Positions 43,173 to 47,397 of a stretch of DNA of 47,397 bases are shown piece by piece (the first letter of the stretch is position 1; every line of letters begins with the position of its first letter). The DNA lies in contig NZ_JAELUC010000030.1 in NCBI RefSeq assembly GCF_016429155.1, forward strand, positions 1-47,397. Reading direction: 5' to 3'. Source of the stretch: Pedobacter sp. ASV12 (lineage in GTDB: Bacteria > Bacteroidota > Bacteroidia > Sphingobacteriales > Sphingobacteriaceae). A program made the position numbers and the translations under genes. Below the pieces are notes generated by a model, which did not search any database, was not told where the DNA came from, and saw nothing but the letters and a program-made list of their open reading frames with translations.

Positions 43173-43194
43173 TCGGCAGTAGGGGTACTCCCGA
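43173..43194 (-). promoter_or_regulatory. Expression-platform hairpin of TPP riboswitch
   Basis: On the minus strand TCGG-G-AGTA-CCCC-TACT-G-CCGA folds into a hairpin with one G-G mismatch. Its CCCTAC (plus 43179-43184) is also complementary to GTAGGG in the aptamer P4 strand (plus 43220-43225). Aptamer and hairpin could therefore exchange pairing when TPP binds. Confidence 0.5.
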
Positions 43195-43209
43195 CTTTAG
43201 TTAAACTCC

Positions 43210-43385
43210 ATAAACCATTCCCTACGCCAGCATTACCTGGATCAGGTGTATTTAGGGTTGAGGGTTGAAAGGCTTGAGGACGGGAGGGTAAACCTTCTGC
43301 CTTGTCGCCTTTTGCCTTCAGCCTTAAAATGGGTATGTTCTCAGCCTGTATTTGTGTTTTTACAAAACAAGGCACCCCTTATTGA
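43210..43385 (-). ncRNA. TPP (THI-box) riboswitch with enlarged J2/4
   Basis: Read on the minus strand, the aptamer begins AAGGGGTGCC, reaches the universal GGCTGAGA (plus 43339-43346) and ACCC, and ends with ACCTGATCCAGGTAATGCTG then GCGTAGGGAA (plus 43218-43247). These are the pyrimidine- and pyrophosphate-sensing arms of TPP riboswitches. An insertion of about 83 bases (plus 43248-43330) separates the two arms, where E. coli thiM has about five. A matching promoter lies just upstream. Confidence 0.92.
43293..43325. repeat. CCTTNNG tandem repeat inside riboswitch insertion
   Basis: Units CCTTCTG, CCTTGTCG, CCTTTTG, CCTTCAG and CCTT follow each other with a period of seven (one unit of eight). 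The repeat lies wholly within the J2/4 insertion of the TPP riboswitch. Confidence 0.8.
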
Positions 43386-43390
43386 TGGCA

Positions 43391-43420
43391 CAAAGGTATA
43401 AATTTTTTCGAAATGCAAAA
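43391..43420 (-). promoter_or_regulatory. Promoter of the riboswitch-receptor transcript
   Basis: On the minus strand TTTTG (43420-43416) and TACCTTTG (43398-43391) are 17 bases apart, slightly short of the usual 19. Predicted transcription starts near 43385, right at the first base of the aptamer, which supports the call. Confidence 0.6.
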
Positions 43421-43461
43421 TTGGCGGTAAAACATACGAGGTTTTTAAAACTTCGTCTATG

Positions 43462-44001
43462 TTATTTGGCGCTATCCAACAGGAAATCGTCGATGGCAGC
43501 CACGGCATTATTAAGCCTCGCCTCGCCAAGGCCTCCAATCACTTTGTAGTTGGCATTTAAGGCCAGTAATTCTTGGTGCCAAACCTGCATAAAATGTTCA
43601 CGCTGGGTAGGGAAGTCGCGCAGGGGATCATCTTGCCAAGGTAGATCTATATCCAGCAACAAATAAAAATCGTAGCAGTATTGGGGCAGGGCATCTAAAA
43701 CCACCTGTGGCGTTTCACCGAAAAAGGCATCGCTCCAGATCTTAACGGTAACAAACGTGGTGTCGCAGATTACAAAATCGGTTTCTGTCATCGATAGTAC
43801 CGAATCTTCGAGCGCTACCTGTCCGTGAAACATGTTGGTTTCGTCTTGTAGGGTACAAGGCGTAGTAAGGTTGGCGCAATAATAACGGGCATATTCTGGC
43901 ACCCATGGTACATTATAGTATTTGGCCAATTGCAAAGATATGGTCGATTTGCCAGTACTCTCGGGGCCAACAATGGCTATTTTTTTAATTTGCTTGTTCA
44001 C
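43462..44001 (-). CDS. NadR-like ATPase/kinase, putative thiamine or nicotinamide riboside kinase
   Basis: A 179-residue P-loop protein starting at GTG (44001). Walker A is IAIVGPESTGKST at residues 8-20, followed by VPEYARYY and VICDTTFVTVKIWSD, both typical of the ribosylnicotinamide-kinase domain of NadR. It overlaps the PnuC-type transporter gene by 17 bases. In Bacteroidota such pairs near TPP riboswitches are thought to trap imported thiamine by phosphorylation; nicotinamide riboside is the alternative substrate. Confidence 0.8.
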   Translation of the reverse strand: MNKQIKKIAIVGPESTGKSTISLQLAKYYNVPWVPEYARYYCANLTTPCTLQDETNMFHGQVALEDSVLSMTETDFVICDTTFVTVKIWSDAFFGETPQVVLDALPQYCYDFYLLLDIDLPWQDDPLRDFPTQREHFMQVWHQELLALNANYKVIGGLGEARLNNAVAAIDDFLLDSAK

Positions 44002-44608
44002 GGTATATCTTTTTCCAATCGATGTAGCCTATCAGCGCGATGGCCATATAAATGGCATACATCAATCCAGTGGCGTAAAGTTCTTTAGAAAAATAAACAA
44101 TTACATAAATAATATCTACAAAAACCCAGATGAGCCAGTTCTGCAATACCCTTCGCGCCAGAAAAACCTGTGCAATAATGCTCGTTGCCGTGCAAAAGCT
44201 GTCTATAAAGGGAAAAGAGGCATCTGTTTTTTTGTGCAGCAAGAAACCGAGTCCTGTTGTAAATACGATAACGCCTAAAACGGAGTACATGACTTCCTGC
44301 CGGGTAATCTGACTAATAGGTCTTTGCGCGCCCGGGTTTTTCCGCTGTTCGCTCCAATAATACCAGCCATAAATGTTCATCAGCAAGAGGTAAACCTGCA
44401 GGCCCATGTCGGCATAGAGCTTGCGCTCCAAAAAGATAAACAGGTAGGTGAGTACGCTTGCGATGGCGAAAGGCCAGTTCCAGATGTTGTTCTTCGCAGC
44501 CAGCCAAACACAAAGCAGTCCCGTAATCACACCAAACCATTCCAGTGGGCTTGTTCCGAAAAGGAACTGTTTTACGCTCTCGATGAGTCCGTTGGCCAAT
44601 ACCAGCAT
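43985..44608 (-). CDS. PnuC/PnuT family vitamin transporter
   Basis: A 207-residue inner-membrane transporter with about seven spans. Family motifs are NNIWNWPFAIASVLTYLFIF, LYADMGLQVYLLLMNIYGWY and NWLIWVFVDIIYVIVYFSKE. PnuC proteins carry nicotinamide riboside; PnuT variants carry thiamine. The neighbouring TPP-controlled receptor and kinase favour thiamine. ATG at 44608 is chosen over the TTG at 44614. It may be cotranscribed with the hypothetical gene that ends 11 bp upstream. Confidence 0.85.
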   Translation of the reverse strand: MLVLANGLIESVKQFLFGTSPLEWFGVITGLLCVWLAAKNNIWNWPFAIASVLTYLFIFLERKLYADMGLQVYLLLMNIYGWYYWSEQRKNPGAQRPISQITRQEVMYSVLGVIVFTTGLGFLLHKKTDASFPFIDSFCTATSIIAQVFLARRVLQNWLIWVFVDIIYVIVYFSKELYATGLMYAIYMAIALIGYIDWKKIYREQAN

Positions 44609-44619
44609 ACCCAAAGATA

Positions 44620-45417
44620 TTATAAATCGCTTGATGGGTTCAAATTAATTACAAAAGGCGCAACTTGGCTAAACTTGACCTTCTTTTTGATTTGAAGGAG
44701 AAAATTAACCAGCTCCTTGGTAATTGGCGGTAAGATATCTTGTTTGAGTTGTTTCGATTGCTGATTGTAGTCGACCTGCAGGGTGTATTCATCGCCATCG
44801 TAAACTATTTGACTGTCTGGTTTGAGTTTGTCTATCTCAGACGACTTGATGATTTTGATGAATTCGGCATAGGTGTCGTCATCAAATTTACCCATGCCAT
44901 ATTCGCGTGGCAGTGATTCGCCCCTGTCTGTATACATCACCTTCTTGGCGCTGTCTATAAAAACCGAAAAATTTACAAGCCGGTTCCAAGATGTTCCATA
45001 AACATTGAATTTAAGTTGTTTAAAAACGAAGTTCTTGTCGACTACATTTTTTCTGTCAATATATACCAACCTTCTTTTGCCGCCAGACATGTGCTTTGAA
45101 TTCGAATCGAGGGGAATAAGGATCAGTCTGTTCGCGGTTTGCTTGCGGATCAAAAAATCATAATTGTTAATATGCTCTTTCGAAAAGTCGTCTCCCGAAA
45201 GGAAATATCTGTCGTAGAGCCTTAATGTATCCCCAATCAGATGATACGGTCTTGCTGGCTGCCAGTTTCCTGCGGTTTCAAAGTAAACCCTATCAGAATC
45301 TATTTTGATATATTCCAAATTCTTGCCCGCCCAAGCCTTAAACAGGGTCTTTTCTTGGGCATTAATTTGATGGAGAAAAGAGAAAATAGAGATCAGTAGA
45401 AGTAGGTGTTTCTTCAT
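44620..45417 (-). CDS. Exported hypothetical protein
   Basis: A 265-residue exported protein with Sec signal MKKHLLLLISIFSFLHQINA. The mature part has repeated short beta segments (LEYIKIDSDRVYFETAGNWQ, RLVNFSVFIDSAKKVMYTD) and no recognised domain. It ends shortly before the transporter gene, so it could belong to the uptake locus or simply precede it. A strong terminator separates it from the upstream lipoprotein gene. Confidence 0.65.
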   Translation of the reverse strand: MKKHLLLLISIFSFLHQINAQEKTLFKAWAGKNLEYIKIDSDRVYFETAGNWQPARPYHLIGDTLRLYDRYFLSGDDFSKEHINNYDFLIRKQTANRLILIPLDSNSKHMSGGKRRLVYIDRKNVVDKNFVFKQLKFNVYGTSWNRLVNFSVFIDSAKKVMYTDRGESLPREYGMGKFDDDTYAEFIKIIKSSEIDKLKPDSQIVYDGDEYTLQVDYNQQSKQLKQDILPPITKELVNFLLQIKKKVKFSQVAPFVINLNPSSDL

Positions 45418-45525
45418 TGGTTACAGCCTAGGACATAGCAGATCTGTTTTGCTACATCGTTATGATGCAGAAAGCCGTTCTAATCCATAACGAGGGGAAA
45501 AAACTAATGGACGAAGGGATAAAAC

Positions 45526-45557
45526 AAAAAATCCGATAGGGAACAACCCCTACCGGA
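45526..45557 (-). terminator. Rho-independent terminator
   Basis: On the minus strand TCCGGTAGGG pairs fully (one G-U) with CCCTATCGGA around GTTGTT and is followed by TTTTTTG. It insulates the upstream lipoprotein gene from the hypothetical gene at 45417. Confidence 0.88.
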
Positions 45558-45590
45558 TAATAAACCAAACAAACTATTTATGAAGAATAC

Positions 45591-45614
45591 CCTCGGGCAA
45601 ATCACTTGCCGAGG
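45591..45614 (-). terminator. Stem-loop after lipoprotein gene
   Basis: CCTCGGCAA and TTGCCCGAGG pair around a short GTGAT loop with one bulged base, 12 bp past the stop codon of the lipoprotein gene. No T tract follows, so it may be an RNA-stabilising hairpin placed before the stronger terminator. Confidence 0.55.
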
Positions 45615-45625
45615 ATGCTTTAGAT

Positions 45626-46144
45626 CTATTGATTAGGCGATGCACTAAAATTTACCGCCGCTCTCACGCTCACCTCGCTGGCTAAACTGTTCCTGAGCAC
45701 ATATTCCATTCTCACTTTCAAATTACTTCCTCTGATGTAATCATCTACAAAACGTGAGTTGTCTATATCTAGTACAAGATTGTTGCCAATATTTTCAGAT
45801 ACATCACTTCTTGACGCTACCATGACTTCCGAGCCGCTTGTATTGACCACAAACAGCTTTACCGACTTGAAAATGCCCAAGCTTTGTCTGGTTGGGTTGC
45901 TAGCGTCTAACCTTACCGAGGCCACTTTTACGTCTTTGATATAGGACGTTCCGTTCTGATTGCCAAAAATCTCGTCGAAACTGCTGGTGCTGCTGCTCAC
46001 CGTTTGTACAGTATTACTTTTCGTATTGGCAGGAATAGTTAAAATTGCCGTGTATGGAAAAGTAGACTTAATAATCGATTGCACGGTGGCACAACCTGTT
46101 ACAACTATGCAAATAACTATAAATGAAAGCACTAATTTTTTCAT
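45626..46144 (-). CDS. Hypothetical lipoprotein
   Basis: A 172-residue lipoprotein. ATG at 46144 (MKKLVLSFIVICIVVTGCAT) puts the lipobox at VTGC with Cys18; the Met five codons earlier is less likely. The mature protein is beta-rich (AILTIPANTKSNTV, VRLDASNPTRQSLGIFKSV, LKVRMEYVLRNSLASEVSV), with the look of a periplasmic beta-sandwich. Not recognised further. It has two terminators after it, so it is monocistronic. Confidence 0.7.
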   Translation of the reverse strand: MKKLVLSFIVICIVVTGCATVQSIIKSTFPYTAILTIPANTKSNTVQTVSSSTSSFDEIFGNQNGTSYIKDVKVASVRLDASNPTRQSLGIFKSVKLFVVNTSGSEVMVASRSDVSENIGNNLVLDIDNSRFVDDYIRGSNLKVRMEYVLRNSLASEVSVRAAVNFSASPNQ

Positions 46145-46318
46145 CTTTCTCATCAACAAACCGAAAACGATTTGGTTTTTAAAATTTACAAATTAATTTA
46201 TTCTTGCCCTTATGCTTGGCATCCGAAGCTGAAACGCAAAAAGAATTAAAATATTCTTTAAAACAATTTTTAGAAGGCAATGTTTTTTAGGGGCGACCAT
46301 CTAAATGAAAGAGATTAA

Positions 46319-46347
46319 CAGGTAACAAACTTACGCTCAGGTAACAA
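46319..46347. repeat. Direct repeat CAGGTAACAA x2
   Basis: The 10-mer CAGGTAACAA is repeated exactly at 46319-46328 and 46338-46347, 19 bases apart, upstream of the small secreted protein gene. The spacing of about two helical turns suits a dimeric activator. Confidence 0.5.
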
Positions 46348-46369
46348 GTTAAATTAAAAATTGATGATC

Positions 46370-46687
46370 ATGAAAAGAGCGAGTTTAAATTTTTTAGCCG
46401 TTGCAGGCCTTTCTATAGGATTATTTGCATTCGGATCCATTAAGCAAGGTGGCATACAAGGCAAAGTAACCCCAGCCGAAGGCGCCAAGGAAGTAGTGGC
46501 GGTTGCAGGTTCAGATACCTTGAGAAGCCAAATGAGCAACGGCTCGTTTGTATTTGGCAATGTGAAAAAAGGTACCTATACGGTTTGGGTAAAAGCCAAT
46601 GCGCCTTATAAAGATGCTTCTGTAGAAAACGTAGCGGTAACAGACAGTGCCACTACTGATATCGGAGAAATCAAGTTGCAACAATAA
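46370..46687 (+). CDS. Small exported carboxypeptidase-regulatory-like protein
   Basis: A 105-residue protein. The ATG at 46370 gives the signal peptide MKRASLNFLAVAGLSIGLFAFGS. The mature domain (IQGKVTPAEGAKEVVAVAGS, GSFVFGNVKKGTYTVWVKA, VAVTDSATTDIGEIKL) is a single CarboxypepD_reg-like beta sandwich, here standing alone rather than fused to a receptor. Role unknown; similar lone domains occur in Bacteroidota envelopes. Terminated by the next stem-loop. Confidence 0.78.
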   Translation: MKRASLNFLAVAGLSIGLFAFGSIKQGGIQGKVTPAEGAKEVVAVAGSDTLRSQMSNGSFVFGNVKKGTYTVWVKANAPYKDASVENVAVTDSATTDIGEIKLQQ

Positions 46688-46715
46688 GTATAAAAATAAC
46701 GTTGTGTGTGAAATG

Positions 46716-46746
46716 AAAAAAGAGGGTGAAAGCCCTCTTTTTGTTT
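46716..46746. terminator. Rho-independent terminator
   Basis: AAAAAGAGGG pairs with CCCTCTTTTT around TGAAAG, with further T residues downstream. It follows the secreted-protein gene. Confidence 0.85.
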
Positions 46747-46790
46747 TTTAAATAATTTCCATGGCAATCAAAAAAATGTTAAAAACTTTT

Positions 46791-46834
46791 TTGGACTTTT
46801 TTTGTCCAATTATTTTTTGTTTTTAATTTTGGAC
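46791..46834 (+). promoter_or_regulatory. Autoregulatory-type promoter with TTGGAC operators
   Basis: TTTG (46801-46804) and TAATTTTG (46824-46831) are exactly 19 bases apart. Three TTGGAC half-sites surround them: 46791-46796, inverted at 46804-46809 over the -33 element, and 46829-46834 over the -7 element. This is what a self-repressing controller gene looks like. The ATG follows at 46840. Confidence 0.7.
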
Positions 46835-46839
46835 ATATT

Positions 46840-47166
46840 ATGGCTAGGGTTGAAAGAATAAAATCTTTTGGAGAACATCTTAGAGAACTAAGAGAAGAAG
46901 CAGGGTTAACGCTCAAGTCTGTGGCTGAGCAGATTAATGTCGATACTTCTTTGCTGGCTAAAATTGAACGCAATGAGAGGCAACCCACCAAACAAATAAT
47001 TAAACAAATTGCAGTGTATTTCAAAGTCAGTGAAAAGGATTTGCTTGATAATTTTTTAAGCGATCAAATTGCCTATAAAATTCTTGATGAAGAAGCAGAC
47101 CTAAGCATTTTAAAAGTTGCAGAAGAAAAGGTTAAATATCTAAAGACTACTTGGGCTGAAAAATAA
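46840..47166 (+). CDS. XRE-family HTH transcriptional regulator
   Basis: A 108-residue DNA-binding protein. The HTH lies at about residues 10-65 (FGEHLRELREEAGLTLKSVA, VDTSLLAKIERNERQPTKQI), followed by a short helical tail (LSDQIAYKILDEEADLSILK). Proteins of this exact type are often found next to type II restriction-modification or other defence genes in Bacteroidota, where they act as controllers. The gene is AT-rich compared with the rest of the window, and the promoter carries repeated operators. The partner gene is cut off by the contig end. Confidence 0.85.
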   Translation: MARVERIKSFGEHLRELREEAGLTLKSVAEQINVDTSLLAKIERNERQPTKQIIKQIAVYFKVSEKDLLDNFLSDQIAYKILDEEADLSILKVAEEKVKYLKTTWAEK

Positions 47167-47173
47167 CCCAAAT

Positions 47174-47362
47174 ATGAAAATAGAGGAAGTAATTAATAAG
47201 TTAAATAATAGCAAGTCAAAAGGGTTTCAAATTGAAAAACGCTCCGGTATTTTAACGTCAACTTGGTTGATTTATAAAGTAGATGGATTCTATTATTATT
47301 TCGATATAAACCAAAAAATTGAATTTTTAAAAGAATATAGATATTCAAAGGAGGAGATATTG
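47174..47362 (+). CDS. Hypothetical protein, truncated by contig end
   Basis: Only the first 63 residues are genomic (MKIEEVINKLNNSKSKGFQI ... YRYSKEEIL). The apparent last six residues LSLIHI and the stop are translated from the adapter. The visible part is Lys/Ile/Tyr-rich with no recognised motif. It lies seven bases after the HTH gene, so it is in the same operon and could be part of a defence locus. Confidence 0.6.
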
Positions 47363-47397
47363 CTGTCTCTTATACACATCTGACGCTGCCGACGAAC
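47363..47397. other. Nextera adapter, not genomic
   Basis: CTGTCTCTTATACACATCT onward is the reverse complement of the same 33-base read-1 adapter seen at 137-169, followed by two more bases. The genomic sequence therefore ends at 47362. Confidence 0.97.

Overview
The window is one assembled contig from a Bacteroidota bacterium, most likely a Sphingobacteriaceae member close to Pedobacter. This rests on TonB-dependent receptors with carboxypeptidase-regulatory-like N-terminal domains, promoters of the TTTG-N19-TAnnTTTG type, weak Shine-Dalgarno use outside the ribosomal genes, the gene order rplM-rpsI-rpsB-tsf then pyrH-frr, and lineage families such as DUF4407 and M61/tricorn-like secreted peptidases. 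Bases 1-169 and 47363-47397 are not genomic. They are homopolymer C plus a 33-base Nextera read-1 transposon adapter, present at both ends in opposite orientation.

Layout. 0.2-8.2 kb: an outer-membrane receptor, a secreted metzincin-like protease with a discoidin domain, a Cys-rich copper-storage-type protein, small stress or hypothetical proteins, a degenerate thiamine pyrophosphokinase homologue and a GNAT acetyltransferase. 8.2-15 kb: three exported peptidases on the minus strand (tricorn-like S41, M28, M61). 15-16.2 kb: an AT-rich two-gene cassette, a Panacea-domain protein plus a PemK/MazF-like protein, read here as a toxin-antitoxin module with its own promoter and repeated operator-like words. 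16.2-28.3 kb: DUF4407, rhodanese, dipeptide epimerase, lipoprotein, rhomboid, M14 peptidase, two tandem beta-barrel paralogues, peptidase T, methyltransferase and small proteins. 28.5-37.1 kb: translation genes (L13, S9, S2, EF-Ts, UMP kinase, RRF) interrupted by a Tat-exported phosphoesterase and nagA, then an MsbA-like ABC exporter. 37.2-40.6 kb: an MFS transporter and an operon of DUF2007-like, truncated haemoglobin and alpha/beta hydrolase genes. 40.7-45.4 kb: a thiamine-uptake locus with a TPP riboswitch in front of a TonB receptor, a NadR-like kinase and a PnuC/PnuT transporter. 45.6-47.4 kb: a lipoprotein, a small secreted protein and an XRE regulator with an operator-bearing promoter, truncated by the contig end.

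Best candidates for something new: the Panacea/PemK-like cassette with four copies of an 8-base word around its start; the TPP riboswitch whose J2/4 junction carries an insertion of about 83 nt containing a CCTTNNG tandem repeat; and the autoregulatory promoter of the terminal HTH gene, whose downstream partner is cut off. Four of the eight convergent gene pairs overlap by exactly the four bases TTAA or TTAG, so both stop codons share the same bases.
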